A DNA stretch of 33,339 nucleotides from Bacillota bacterium (GCA_017936025.1 JAGBGL010000017.1:1-33339); one strand, 5' to 3'; positions 1 through 8,409 are shown, counted from the stretch's first letter. The notes: generated from the letters alone by a model not told the origin. Numbers and translations: made by a program.

Positions 1-2
1 CC

Positions 3-2183
3 ATGACTGATATGAAAACCGAACGCATCAGACTCTGGGGAATCGTCCAGGGAGTCGGGTTCCGGCCGTTTGTTGAGAAAATCGCAGACCGCATGAATAT
101 GAAGGGCGAGGTGCTGAATATCGGCGGGCTTGTTGAAATAGCAGTAACTGACACACAGGAACGTATAGATGCATTTGTGGAAGCCATCGAATGCGAGAAA
201 CCGGTTCCTGCTGAAATCGTCCATATCAGGAGAACAGAAGAACTATATAAAGAATATGGAAACTTTACTATTCTCGACAGTGATCACGGCGATGATGAAG
301 CAGCAATGATCCCGGCTGATCTTGCGGTATGCCCGCATTGTCTGAAAGAACTTTATGAAGAAGGGAATCCCAGATATCAGCATCCGTTCATCAGCTGCAT
401 GGTATGCGGACCGAGATACACAATAATCGACCGTATCCCGTATGACAGGGAAAATACTACGATGGTAGATTTTCCGATGTGTGATTTCTGCGAGGACGAA
501 TATACAAGCCTTGAAGACCGCCGTTATCATGCACAGACAATTTCCTGCCATGATTGCGGACCTCAGCTTTCCATGTCCATTGATGAAGGGGCCAAGCTGC
601 TTGCGGACGGGGAGGTAATAGCTTTCAAAAGCATGGGCGGATATAACCTTTTATGTGACCCGCTCAACGATGAGGCTGTTGCCAGATTAAGAGAAATCAA
701 AAAAAGGGAACAGAAACCGTTCGCGGTTATGTTCCGTGATATAGAGCAGATCAGAGAATTCTGCTATATGGCAGATTCGGAAGAAAGGCTGCTGGCTTCA
801 TCGGCAAGGCCTATACTGCTGCTGGAACACAAACCTTCAGAGTCAGAAGAAATAAACAGGAGCAGATTTATCGGCTCTTTCCTGCCGAGCATGGGAGCAC
901 AGTATATGCTGCTGGACCGTATCAGTCCGCTGATCGTTACCAGTGCAAATCTGTCCAGCATGCCTATCATCAAAGACGATGAGGAAATGCAGGCACTGAT
1001 GGAGAGAGAACCGCTGATCAAAGGCGTGATTTCCAATGAGAGAAGGATCCAGGTGCGTATGGATGATTCTGTGGCAAGGGTCATTGACGGACAGCCCCAG
1101 ATGATCAGAAGATCAAAAGGCTATGCACCGGTACCGCTTTATGTGGGTACAAGAGAAGAAAAACAGATCCTGGCAACAGGAAGCCAGCTGAAAAATTCTT
1201 TTGCGCTTACCAAAGGTCCATTTGTATATGTCAGTCAGTATTTCGGCGACATGGACAGTGTGGAAAACCAGAATATATATGAAGAAAATGTGGACAGAAT
1301 GGCGCAGCTTTTCAGAATAAAACCTGAAATGGCTGTATGTGACATGCATCCACTGTATTATACGACTGAATTTGCAGAGAAGACAGGGCTTCCTGTAATG
1401 CAGGTTCAGCATCACCATGCACATGTGGCTTCCGTAATGGCGGAGCACGATCTTAAAGGACCTGTGATCGGAGTCAGTTTTGACGGTACAGGTTACGGCA
1501 CAGACGGTGCGATCTGGGGAGGAGAGTTCCTGCTGTGTGAAGGCGGAAGCTTCCGCAGAATGGATCATCTGCGCTATGTGAAAATGCTTGGCGGAGATTC
1601 TTCCATGAAGGAAGGATGGAAGTCTGCTTTAAGTTATATGTATGCGTGGGAAAACGGATATCAGGAAGAAGTCGAAGGAATAGCTATAGATCTCACTGAT
1701 ATCATGGCGTTTGCAGAAAAAAGAGGCGACCGCGGCTGGAAAGGCGAGGCTCTGGCAAGGGCCGCGATAAAAGCCGGCATCAATACCATCACAAGTTCCA
1801 GTATGGGAAGATTGTTTGATGGGGTTGCGGCGCTTCTGGGTATAAAAGACTATAACGATTATGAAGGACAGTGTGCGATCATGCTGGAAGATGCGGCGGC
1901 AGCACCTGAAAAAGGTGAGGCAAACAGACTCGCAAGGGACTTTCACCATAAGGTTGCAGAGATGATCCTTGATACATGCGTTAAAATCAGAAAAGAAACC
2001 GGAGCTGATCAGGTAGCATTGACGGGAGGAGTATTCCAGAATAAGATTCTTATGGAAGAAAGTCTGCAGCTTCTGAGAGAGAATGGTTTCAAACCTTATT
2101 ATAATATATCCGTCAGTCCTAATGACGGCGGCATCGCGCTGGGCCAGGCCTATGTGGCGATGAAGAAAATGGAGGAAGAATAA
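3..2183 (+). CDS. hypF: HypF, carbamoyltransferase for NiFe-hydrogenase maturation
   Basis: HypF converts carbamoyl phosphate and ATP to a carbamoyl-adenylate and passes the carbamoyl group to the C-terminal cysteine of HypE, the source of the cyanide ligands of NiFe hydrogenases. The 726 residues show the full domain order: acylphosphatase at about 5-92 with GIVQGVGFRPF at 13-23; paired zinc fingers with CxxC at 110/113, 132/135, 160/163 and 182/185; a YrdC-like domain at about 195-380; and a Kae1-like domain with HHHAH at 470-474, SFDGTGYGTDG near 493 and TGGVFQN near 674. Length is close to the usual 750. The ATG at 3 is the first start visible; an alternative ATG lies at 12, and the ribosome site would be outside the window. 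It ends two bases before hypC. Confidence 0.96.
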   Translation: MTDMKTERIRLWGIVQGVGFRPFVEKIADRMNMKGEVLNIGGLVEIAVTDTQERIDAFVEAIECEKPVPAEIVHIRRTEELYKEYGNFTILDSDHGDDEAAMIPADLAVCPHCLKELYEEGNPRYQHPFISCMVCGPRYTIIDRIPYDRENTTMVDFPMCDFCEDEYTSLEDRRYHAQTISCHDCGPQLSMSIDEGAKLLADGEVIAFKSMGGYNLLCDPLNDEAVARLREIKKREQKPFAVMFRDIEQIREFCYMADSEERLLASSARPILLLEHKPSESEEINRSRFIGSFLPSMGAQYMLLDRISPLIVTSANLSSMPIIKDDEEMQALMEREPLIKGVISNERRIQVRMDDSVARVIDGQPQMIRRSKGYAPVPLYVGTREEKQILATGSQLKNSFALTKGPFVYVSQYFGDMDSVENQNIYEENVDRMAQLFRIKPEMAVCDMHPLYYTTEFAEKTGLPVMQVQHHHAHVASVMAEHDLKGPVIGVSFDGTGYGTDGAIWGGEFLLCEGGSFRRMDHLRYVKMLGGDSSMKEGWKSALSYMYAWENGYQEEVEGIAIDLTDIMAFAEKRGDRGWKGEALARAAIKAGINTITSSSMGRLFDGVAALLGIKDYNDYEGQCAIMLEDAAAAPEKGEANRLARDFHHKVAEMILDTCVKIRKETGADQVALTGGVFQNKILMEESLQLLRENGFKPYYNISVSPNDGGIALGQAYVAMKKMEEE

Positions 2184-2185
2184 TT

Positions 2186-2401
2186 ATGTGTATTGCTATA
2201 CCGGGAAAAGTACTGGCAACAGACGGAGTTACCGCACAGGTGGATTTCCGTGGAAATACAGTAAATGTAAATGTCGGACTGGTAGATCCTCAGCCGGGAC
2301 AGTATGTTCTGGTTCATGCAGTATGTGCCATTGAAGTAATGGAAAAAGATAAAGCTGAAGAACTGACTCAGCTGTTTATGGATCTGGAGGAACTGGCATA
2401 G
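2186..2401 (+). CDS. hypC: HypC/HupF family hydrogenase maturation chaperone
   Basis: HypC is a small chaperone that partners HypD while the Fe(CN)2CO group is assembled and then carries it to the hydrogenase large-subunit precursor. The 71-residue product begins MCIAIPGKV, the family signature with the essential Cys2 that becomes available after Met removal. Length is typical (70-95). It sits two bases after hypF, and its TAG stop shares its last base with the GTG start of hypD, so all three are probably translated from one message. Confidence 0.95.
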   Translation: MCIAIPGKVLATDGVTAQVDFRGNTVNVNVGLVDPQPGQYVLVHAVCAIEVMEKDKAEELTQLFMDLEELA

Positions 2402-3435
2402 TGGAAATTCAGGAAGTTATCCGTTATCTGAAAGAATATGACGGACCGGAAATAAAACTTATGGAAGTATGCGGCACTCATACTGCCAGCATCTTCAAAA
2501 GCGGCATCCGCAGCCTGATATCTCCTAAAATCACACTGATTTCAGGACCGGGATGTCCTGTATGTGTAACACCTACAGCGTATATCGACAAATGTATCGA
2601 GTATGCGACAAAGGACAATCACATACTGCTTACATTCGGTGATATGATGAAGGTGCCGGGCACCGAAGGAAGCCTTTCTGACATGAAGGGAAAGGGTGCG
2701 AAGGTCGAACTGATGTATTCTCCGTTCGAAGCAGTTGAAAAAGCTCAGGCAAATCCTGATATTACTTATGTCGTTGCTGCCGTAGGATTTGAAACAACGG
2801 CTCCGGCATATGCTCTTATGATGCAGCAGGCTGTATCTAAAGAAGTGAAAAATATCAGACTTGTGACAGCGCTGAAAACTGTTATCCCCGCACTGACATG
2901 GATCTGCGAGAACCAGCAGGATATCGACGGATTTATTTGTCCGGGTCACGTGAGCACGATCATCGGAAGTGTTCCGTATGAGGCACTTGCTGAAAAATAT
3001 AAAAAACCTTTCGTTGTTGCAGGTTTTGAAGCAGAACATATTCTGGCTGTCATCTATGATATTGTACGCCAGATAGAAAAAGGCGAGCACAAGGTCAAAA
3101 ACTTATATTCAAATGCGGTACACGATGAAGGGAATCCTAAAGCACTGAATGTGCTGGAGACTTTCTTTGAGCCGGGTCCTGCGATGTGGAGAGGCCTTGG
3201 AGTTATCGAAGGATCAGGTCTGTATCTGAAGGATACATTCTATGATGGTGGAAGCCGCGGACTGGACAAAGATATGCAGCTGCCTGCAGGATGCAGCTGC
3301 GGTGACGTAATTGTAGGAAAGATCAACCCTGATCAGTGTCCTATGTTCAAAACAAAATGCAGCCCAATGACACCGTTTGGACCATGCATGGTTTCTGCGG
3401 AAGGGGCCTGCGGTATCTGGTACCGTAATAAATAA
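2401..3435 (+). CDS. hypD: HypD, iron-sulfur scaffold for Fe(CN)2CO assembly
   Basis: HypD with HypC forms the scaffold on which iron receives its two cyanides and CO. The 344 residues show CGTHT at 24-28, GPGCPVC at 49-55, a GFETTAPAY segment, GFICPGHVS, and a cysteine-rich C-terminus (CSCGD, QCPMF, KCSP, GPCMVS, ACGIW) that carries the [4Fe-4S] ligands in known HypD proteins. The start is a GTG overlapping the hypC stop by one base, which implies translational coupling. A G+C-rich hairpin follows in the gap before hypE. Confidence 0.95.
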   Translation: MEIQEVIRYLKEYDGPEIKLMEVCGTHTASIFKSGIRSLISPKITLISGPGCPVCVTPTAYIDKCIEYATKDNHILLTFGDMMKVPGTEGSLSDMKGKGAKVELMYSPFEAVEKAQANPDITYVVAAVGFETTAPAYALMMQQAVSKEVKNIRLVTALKTVIPALTWICENQQDIDGFICPGHVSTIIGSVPYEALAEKYKKPFVVAGFEAEHILAVIYDIVRQIEKGEHKVKNLYSNAVHDEGNPKALNVLETFFEPGPAMWRGLGVIEGSGLYLKDTFYDGGSRGLDKDMQLPAGCSCGDVIVGKINPDQCPMFKTKCSPMTPFGPCMVSAEGACGIWYRNK

Positions 3436-3439
3436 TTTG

Positions 3440-3461
3440 CCGGCGGGCCTTCGGCCTGCGG
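3440..3461 (+). other. Intercistronic hairpin between hypD and hypE
   Basis: CCGGCGGGCC and GGCCTGCGG can pair around a TTC loop, with one bulge and one G-U pair. No T-run follows, so this is not a classic terminator. It ends six bases before the hypE ribosome site and could affect message stability or relative translation. Its role is not known. Confidence 0.45.
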
Positions 3462-3478
3462 TAATTCAGGAGGAAAAT

Positions 3479-4459
3479 ATGAAAATCACAATGGCTCACG
3501 GAAGCGGCGGCAAAACATCGGCAGAGCTGATGAGCAGCGTTTTCGGAAAGCATTTCAAAAACAGCATTCTTGATAAGATGGAAGATGCGGCGGTAGTTGA
3601 AGTGAGCGGAAAAATCGCTTTCAGCACAGATTCTTTCGTTGTTACTCCGCTGGAATTCAACGGCGGTGACATCGGAAAACTGTGCGTATGCGGAACAGTC
3701 AACGATCTTCTGATGATGGGTGCGCAGCCTCAGTATCTGACTTGCGGCTTCATTCTGGAAGAAGGTCTGGAAATTGAAACGCTGGACAGAATAGTGGCTT
3801 CCATGGCGAAGCAGGCTGAAATCGCAGGCGTTAAGATCGTTGCCGGCGATACAAAGGTAGTTGAAGGCAGCGGCGGACTGTACATCAATACTTCCGGTAT
3901 CGGGATCATACCTGAAGGAAGAGATGTAAGTGCGGCAAACTGCAAACCGGGAGACAAACTGATACTGTCCGGAAATCTGGGTGATCATCATGCTACGATT
4001 TTAAGCGCACGTATGGAGATCGAAAACGATATCAGGAGTGACTGCGGATGCCTGAAAGACATCACGGATGCACTGTTCGACAATGATATTACAGTCAGAA
4101 CTATGCGTGACGTTACAAGAGGCGGACTGGGAACTATTCTTAACGAAATCGCAGACACTTCCGGATGCAGGATAGAGCTGCAGGAAGAAGCTATTCCTGT
4201 CAGCGATGATGTACGCGGATTCGCAGATATCCTGGGACTGGACCCTCTGTACATGGCAAATGAAGGCAAGCTGGTTGCAATCGTGCCGGGAGAACAGGCT
4301 GATAAGGCGCTGGAACTGATGAGAGGAACAGAACATGGTGCGAATGCTGTAATTATCGGTGAAATTAAAGAAGGCGAAGGTACACATATCGTAACAAGAC
4401 TCGGCGGAAGCCGTGTGCTGGACGTGCTGTACGGCGAAGGCCTTCCAAGAATATGCTAA
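3479..4459 (+). CDS. hypE: HypE, carbamoyl dehydratase for hydrogenase cyanide ligands
   Basis: HypE dehydrates the carbamoyl group on its C-terminal cysteine to a thiocyanate, using ATP, and donates cyanide to HypC-HypD. The chosen start gives 326 residues beginning MKITMAHGSGGK, the family's N-terminal glycine-rich segment, and is preceded by AGGAGG at 3468-3473. An in-frame ATG at 3377 would overlap hypD by 59 bases and adds 34 non-homologous residues, so it was rejected. AIR-synthase-like motifs are visible (FSTDSFVVTPLEFNGGDIG, AGDTKVVEG, DVTRGGLGT). The protein ends in PRIC, the exact C-terminal motif whose cysteine is carbamoylated. It closes the visible hyp cluster; hypA and hypB are not in the window. 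Confidence 0.96.
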   Translation: MKITMAHGSGGKTSAELMSSVFGKHFKNSILDKMEDAAVVEVSGKIAFSTDSFVVTPLEFNGGDIGKLCVCGTVNDLLMMGAQPQYLTCGFILEEGLEIETLDRIVASMAKQAEIAGVKIVAGDTKVVEGSGGLYINTSGIGIIPEGRDVSAANCKPGDKLILSGNLGDHHATILSARMEIENDIRSDCGCLKDITDALFDNDITVRTMRDVTRGGLGTILNEIADTSGCRIELQEEAIPVSDDVRGFADILGLDPLYMANEGKLVAIVPGEQADKALELMRGTEHGANAVIIGEIKEGEGTHIVTRLGGSRVLDVLYGEGLPRIC

Positions 4460-4463
4460 AGTT

Positions 4464-4469
4464 TATAAT
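4464..4469 (+). promoter_or_regulatory. Possible -10 element upstream of the amidinohydrolase gene
   Basis: A consensus TATAAT lies in the 44-base gap after hypE, 35 bases before the next start codon. No convincing -35 is seen 16-18 bases upstream and no terminator separates the genes, so read-through from hyp is also possible. Confidence 0.3.
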
Positions 4470-4503
4470 TGTTTTATGACGTTTATATAGGAGGACTTAT
4501 ACT

Positions 4504-5274
4504 ATGTTTAAAAATGTTATCGTAAGAAGACCATGTAAAGCGATGGTAGAAGGTATCACTTCTGCACCTGAACTGGGAAAACCTGATTATGAACTGGCTC
4601 TGAAACAGCATGATGACTACATCGCAGCTCTGAAACAGTGCGGCGTTGAAGTTACTGTGCTGGAAGCAGATGAAAGATATCCTGACTCCTGCTTCGTAGA
4701 AGACCCTGCAGTAATCACAAGAAAATGCGCTATCATCACTAACCCTGGCGCACCGTCCAGAAACGGCGAAAAGAATGAAATCATCGGCGCAGTTAAGAAA
4801 TTCTTCTCTGACGACCAGATCGAATACATTCAGGATCCGGGAACTCTGGAAGGCGGCGACGTAATGATGGTTGGAGATCACTTCTACGTAGGACGTTCTG
4901 CAAGGACTAATGAAGAAGGTATCAGACAGTTCATCGAAATTCTGGAAAAACACGGTCTGTCCGGATCCGAAGTTACTCTGGAAGAAGTACTGCACCTGAA
5001 GACTGGTGTAAACTATCTGGAAAATAACAACATGCTGGTTTCCGGTGAATTTATCACAAAACCTGAGTTTGAAAATTTCAACAAAGTTGTTATTCCTGAA
5101 GAAGAAGCATATGCTGCAAACTGCATCTGGGTAAATGACACTGTAATTGTGCCTGAAGGATATCCTGCAGTTCTGGAAGCTGTTAAATCCTGCGGATATA
5201 AAGTTCTGCTGGTAGACACTTCCGAATATAGAAAACTGGATGGCGGACTGTCCTGCCTGTCCCTGAGATTCTAA
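4504..5274 (+). CDS. Dimethylargininase-like amidinohydrolase (DDAH family)
   Basis: The product belongs to the guanidino-group-modifying superfamily and most resembles dimethylargininases, which hydrolyse methylated arginines to citrulline and a methylamine. The 256 residues match the usual length. Family motifs are DSCFVEDPAV at 61-70, GTLEGGDV at 113-120, the catalytic-histidine segment LHLKTGV with His164, and GGLSCLSLRF at the C-terminus with the nucleophile Cys251. AGGAGG at 4489-4494 sets the start. The next gene is an amino-acid permease, suggesting import of the substrate or exchange with the product. The true substrate (methylarginine, arginine or another guanidino compound) cannot be fixed from sequence; arginine deiminase proper is longer (about 400 residues). 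Confidence 0.85.
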   Translation: MFKNVIVRRPCKAMVEGITSAPELGKPDYELALKQHDDYIAALKQCGVEVTVLEADERYPDSCFVEDPAVITRKCAIITNPGAPSRNGEKNEIIGAVKKFFSDDQIEYIQDPGTLEGGDVMMVGDHFYVGRSARTNEEGIRQFIEILEKHGLSGSEVTLEEVLHLKTGVNYLENNNMLVSGEFITKPEFENFNKVVIPEEEAYAANCIWVNDTVIVPEGYPAVLEAVKSCGYKVLLVDTSEYRKLDGGLSCLSLRF

Positions 5275-5280
5275 GTCAAT

Positions 5281-5323
5281 AAAGTTTTTGAGACGGACCG
5301 CACAACGCGGGCCTGAAAACTTT
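5281..5323 (+). other. Structured intercistronic element between hydrolase and permease
   Basis: AAAGTTTT (5281-5288) pairs perfectly with AAAACTTT (5316-5323), enclosing an inner CCGC/GCGG hairpin at 5298-5310. There is no T-run, so it is not an obvious terminator. Such nested stems between cistrons can act as processing or stability elements; that role is an inference here. Confidence 0.45.
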
Positions 5324-5351
5324 AAAATATGAAAGAGTAAGGTAACTTATT

Positions 5352-6791
5352 ATGGAAAATGAAAAAAAATTAGGTACGCTTAGACTGACCATGTTTGGTA
5401 TCGGTCTGATCCTGGCGTCCGGTGCGTTCGCTATTCCTGGTGATTTTGCTGCATCCGGCGCATATCCTCTGGCATCCCTGCTGGGCTGGGCTGTTGCAGG
5501 GATCGGTATGTTCTCCCTGTGTATGTGTTATCTGCGTCTTGGTATTGCAAGACCTGACCTGACTTCCGGTCTTTATACATACGCTAGAGAGGGTTTCGGT
5601 CCTTTCATCGGATTCTCCTCTGCATGGGGTTACTGGATCAGTGCTCTGCTGGCACAGATCACATTCCTGAACATGCTGTTCGGTACACTGGGACAGATCT
5701 TCCCTGTGTTCGGAAACGGTGCGAACCTGGTATCCGTTATTGTTCAGTCTGTTATTATCTGGGTCCTGGCTATCCTGATCCTGAAAGGTGTAAACCAGGC
5801 GGTATCCATCAATGCTGTTGTAGTAGCAGCTAAACTGATGCCTGTAATGGCTCTGCTGGTTGCGATCGTGTTCGCAAGAGCTTTCGATCCTGAAATCTTC
5901 ATGCAGAACTTCACTGGCGAAGGTTCCGGAATGAGCCTGTTCGAACAGGTTAAATCCACTACATTCATCACTGTATGGATCTTCATCGGTGTTGAAGGTG
6001 CTGTAGTAATCTCTGCACGTGCGAAGACTACAAAGATTGCAGGACGCGCTGCTGCGATCTCCTTCCTGTGCATGCTGGCGATCTACATGATGATTTCCAT
6101 CCTGTCCATGGGTGTTATGCCTACAGAAGAACTGGCACAGCTGGCTACTCCATCTGTTGCAGGTGTTCTGGAAGCTGTAGTTGGACCTTGGGGGGCTACA
6201 CTGGTTAATGTTGCAGTAATCGTATCCATCTGCGGTGCACTGTTCACTTACACAATCCTGTGTGTTGAATCTGCAGCATCTCCTGCGATGGAAGGATGCT
6301 TCCCTAAATTCTTTACTAAACAGAATAAGCATGGTGCGCCAATCAACTCCACTATCGTATCCACTGCGGTAATTCAGATCTTCATGATCATCATCGTATT
6401 CAACGAAGCAACTTATCAGGTTTGCTACTCCCTGTCTACATCCATGATCATGATCCCATACTTTGTATCTGCACTGTACGCATTCAAGAGCTGCTGTAAA
6501 GGTGAGCTGACTGGTATCTACGATAACGCAGGCGGAAAGATCACTACTTGGATCTTTGCAATCATTGCTTCCGTATACGGATTCTGGATGCTGTACTCCA
6601 CAGGCGGAGCTGCTATCCTGACATGTTCCGTACTGTACGGACCTGGTATCCTGCTGTACCTGTACAACCAGAAAGAAAGAGGGGAGAAACTGTTCCCTGG
6701 CAAAACTGACCTGATTTCTGCAATCGTAATGGCTGCTGCATTCGTTATTTCCATCGTCCTGATGGCAAACGGAACAGTATCCATGTTCTAA
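5352..6791 (+). CDS. APC-superfamily amino-acid permease or antiporter
   Basis: This 479-residue polytopic protein is an amino acid-polyamine-organocation transporter, about 12 membrane helices. The first helix carries GIGLILASGAFAIPGDFAASGA, where APC proteins bind the substrate backbone, and the helix 2-3 region has RPDLTSGLYTYAREGFGP and SSAWGYWISA. It resembles the basic amino acid/polyamine antiporter group that includes ArcD. Coming 77 bases after the amidinohydrolase, it plausibly imports arginine-like substrates or exchanges them for citrulline or ornithine; the direction and substrate are inferred. Leucine codons are overwhelmingly CTG, consistent with strong expression. A rho-independent terminator follows. 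Confidence 0.88.
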   Translation: MENEKKLGTLRLTMFGIGLILASGAFAIPGDFAASGAYPLASLLGWAVAGIGMFSLCMCYLRLGIARPDLTSGLYTYAREGFGPFIGFSSAWGYWISALLAQITFLNMLFGTLGQIFPVFGNGANLVSVIVQSVIIWVLAILILKGVNQAVSINAVVVAAKLMPVMALLVAIVFARAFDPEIFMQNFTGEGSGMSLFEQVKSTTFITVWIFIGVEGAVVISARAKTTKIAGRAAAISFLCMLAIYMMISILSMGVMPTEELAQLATPSVAGVLEAVVGPWGATLVNVAVIVSICGALFTYTILCVESAASPAMEGCFPKFFTKQNKHGAPINSTIVSTAVIQIFMIIIVFNEATYQVCYSLSTSMIMIPYFVSALYAFKSCCKGELTGIYDNAGGKITTWIFAIIASVYGFWMLYSTGGAAILTCSVLYGPGILLYLYNQKERGEKLFPGKTDLISAIVMAAAFVISIVLMANGTVSMF

Positions 6792-6803
6792 TCTGAAAAA
6801 AAT

Positions 6804-6839
6804 AAAAACCGGGAGTATCTATCGATGCCCCCGGTTTTT
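6804..6839 (+). terminator. Terminator of the hydrolase-permease unit
   Basis: AAAAACCGGG (6804-6813) pairs with CCCGGTTTTT (6830-6839) across a 16-base loop, ending in a T-run, 13 bases after the permease stop. Confidence 0.85.
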
Positions 6840-6851
6840 GTATGAAAAGAC

Positions 6852-6881
6852 AAACCCTAACGTTATGTAACGTTAGGGTTT
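6852..6881 (-). terminator. Perfect inverted repeat, probable pyrC terminator
   Basis: A 14-base perfect inverted repeat (AAACCCTAACGTTA, two-base centre, TAACGTTAGGGTTT) lies 11 bases beyond the pyrC stop. Read on the minus strand it is followed by TGTCTTTT, so it probably ends pyrC transcription. Its core ACGTTATGTAACGT recurs with one change at 13994-14007, so it might also be a protein-binding site. Confidence 0.6.
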
Positions 6882-6891
6882 TGATATTATA

Positions 6892-8157
6892 TTACTTGTT
6901 TTCGTATATGATTTTGCCTCCGCAGATCGTATAACGTACGATTCCCGGCAGGTCTTCGCCTGTAAAAGGTGTGTTGCTGGATTTTGAAGCAAATTCGGAA
7001 ACTGTCCATTCTTCTTCAGGATCGAAAATAACGATATCTGCAGGTTTGCCTTCGGAGATATCACCGCCCGGCAGTTTATAAAGTGTGGCAGGGTTAGAAG
7101 TCATTTTTTCAAGAACCTGCATCATGCTCATGTGTCCCGGTTCTACCAGAGATTTGATTGCCAGACTAAGTGCTGTTTCGAGACCTGTGATTCCGCTCGG
7201 TGCAGCCCACATCGGTTCAGCTGCTTTTTCATCAGCTGTGTGAGGTGCATGGTCTGTAGCGATCAGATCGATAGTACCGTCCTTCAGTCCTTCGATGATT
7301 TCCTGTCTGTCCTTCTCTGTACGGAGAGGAGGATTCATCTTCGCCAGGCTTCCGTGTTTTATAACTGCCTTGTCAGTCAGCGTGAAATGATGAGGTGTTG
7401 CTTCCGCATGGATGTTGGCGCCCATAGCTTTTGCGTTTCTTACAAGAGCAACGGAAGTTCCGGAGCTGATGTGCTGGATCACCGTGTGTGCTCCTGTTTT
7501 CAGTGCCAGCAGACAGTCTCTTGCAACCATGGATTCTTCTGCGATGGAAGGAGAACCTTCGATACCGTAATGCTTTGAAGCGATACCGTGGTTGATTCCG
7601 TTCTGTGAAATGAAAGCAGGGTCTTCTTCGTGAAGACTGATAGGCAGATCAAGTGCCGCGGCTCTTTCCATTGCACGGAAACAGAGTGTTGCATCCATGA
7701 TAGGGATCCCGTCATCTGTGAAACCTGCAGCGCCGGCAGCGGCCAGAGCTTCGAAATCGGTCATTTCTTTTCCTTTCAGACCATATGTTACGGAGCCTAC
7801 CTGATAGATGTTTATATCTTCAGCCTTTGCACGCTCCAGGATGTCTGTAAGAGTTTCAACGCTGTCAACGACAGGTTTTGTGTTAGCCATGCAGATTACA
7901 GAAGTGAATCCGCCTTTTGCAGCGGCCAGTGAACCTGTATGCAGGTCTTCTTTGTGAGTGAAGCCCGGATCGCGGAAGTGAATATGAGTATCGATCAGTC
8001 CCGGTGCAACGATATTGCCGGCAGCATCGATGACTTCTTCGCCGTCTGCTGCTGTCAGTTCACCGATTTCACTGATGATCCCGTCAGTGATACGTATATC
8101 GTATTCGCCCTGAGTCTTTGCAGCAGGGTTTATTACAAATCCATTTTTTATCAACAT
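6892..8157 (-). CDS. pyrC: Dihydroorotase, class I
   Basis: PyrC cyclises N-carbamoyl-aspartate to dihydroorotate, the third step of UMP synthesis. The 421-residue product shows the metal-binding HIHFRDPG motif with DLHTG following, MANTKPV, and the late active-site block ATDHAPHT. The start at 8157 is preceded by AGGAG at 8171-8167 and begins MLIKNGFVI; an in-frame ATG at 8220 would add 21 residues, and it lies upstream of the likely -10 element, so it was rejected. The gene is divergent from pyrKDFEBI, so the remaining steps of the pathway are transcribed in the opposite direction from the same control region. Confidence 0.95.
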   Translation of the reverse strand: MLIKNGFVINPAAKTQGEYDIRITDGIISEIGELTAADGEEVIDAAGNIVAPGLIDTHIHFRDPGFTHKEDLHTGSLAAAKGGFTSVICMANTKPVVDSVETLTDILERAKAEDINIYQVGSVTYGLKGKEMTDFEALAAAGAAGFTDDGIPIMDATLCFRAMERAAALDLPISLHEEDPAFISQNGINHGIASKHYGIEGSPSIAEESMVARDCLLALKTGAHTVIQHISSGTSVALVRNAKAMGANIHAEATPHHFTLTDKAVIKHGSLAKMNPPLRTEKDRQEIIEGLKDGTIDLIATDHAPHTADEKAAEPMWAAPSGITGLETALSLAIKSLVEPGHMSMMQVLEKMTSNPATLYKLPGGDISEGKPADIVIFDPEEEWTVSEFASKSSNTPFTGEDLPGIVRYTICGGKIIYENK

Positions 8158-8176
8158 GATATTTATCTCCTGTTCC

Positions 8177-8194
8177 GGACAGCTGAGACTGTCC
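8177..8194 (-). promoter_or_regulatory. Hairpin in the pyrC 5' untranslated region
   Basis: GGACAG and CTGTCC form a perfect 6-bp stem with a 6-base loop. On the minus strand it sits between the likely transcription start and the ribosome site at 8171-8167, so it could influence pyrC translation or message stability. No known regulator is identified. Confidence 0.45.
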
Positions 8195-8210
8195 ATCTTT
8201 TCTTTTGAAT

Positions 8211-8219
8211 ATTCTATCA
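8211..8219 (-). promoter_or_regulatory. Probable extended -10 promoter of pyrC
   Basis: On the minus strand the sequence reads TGATAGAAT, an extended -10 element. The -35 region (TTCCAC at 17 bases) is poor. A start near 8204 would give an untranslated leader of about 47 bases containing the GGACAG hairpin. Confidence 0.45.
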
Positions 8220-8267
8220 TTTATTATTGTCTTGTGGAAGTGAAAAGTGTAGCTGTGAAATGTAAAA

Positions 8268-8278
8268 TGTGGTATACT
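8268..8278 (+). promoter_or_regulatory. Possible second, upstream pyr promoter
   Basis: TGGTATACT resembles an extended -10 element. Transcripts from here would carry a 5-bp CGGGC/GCCCG hairpin at 8290-8310 and then the leader region. No good -35 is seen, so this is a weak call. Confidence 0.25.
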
Positions 8279-8337
8279 GTCTCTAATAACGGGCGGAGAG
8301 AAACTGCCCGGTAATTTGAGGAAACTGAATCTTGATA

Positions 8338-8366
8338 TTGACATCGGTATACTGCTGTGTTATTAT
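8338..8366 (+). promoter_or_regulatory. Promoter of the pyrKDFEBI operon
   Basis: Perfect -35 TTGACA (8338-8343), a 17-base spacer and TATTAT -10 (8361-8366) match the sigma-A consensus at 11 of 12 positions. Transcription would begin near 8373, giving a leader of about 205 bases ahead of pyrK with a small ORF and a terminator inside it. Confidence 0.8.
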
Positions 8367-8409
8367 ATTGAAGATTTAGGCCAAAAACAAAAATGAAAGG
8401 AAAAAACAC

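Noticed and set aside
3377..3478. N-terminal extension of hypE to ATG 3377
   Set aside because: It would lie in hypD and in the intercistronic hairpin; AGGAGG at 3468-3473 and the family N-terminus place the start at 3479.
5370..6332. 320-residue minus-strand frame opposite the permease
   Set aside because: Composition is typical of an antisense shadow of a codon-biased gene (many Ser, Cys, Arg, Gln); no motif and no ribosome site.
8290..8310. CGGGC-(GGAGAGAAACT)-GCCCG hairpin as a PyrR-binding loop
   Set aside because: The loop is purine-rich and slightly PyrR-site-like, but it does not match the conserved PyrR loop and lies upstream of the main promoter, so it would be absent from the main transcript.
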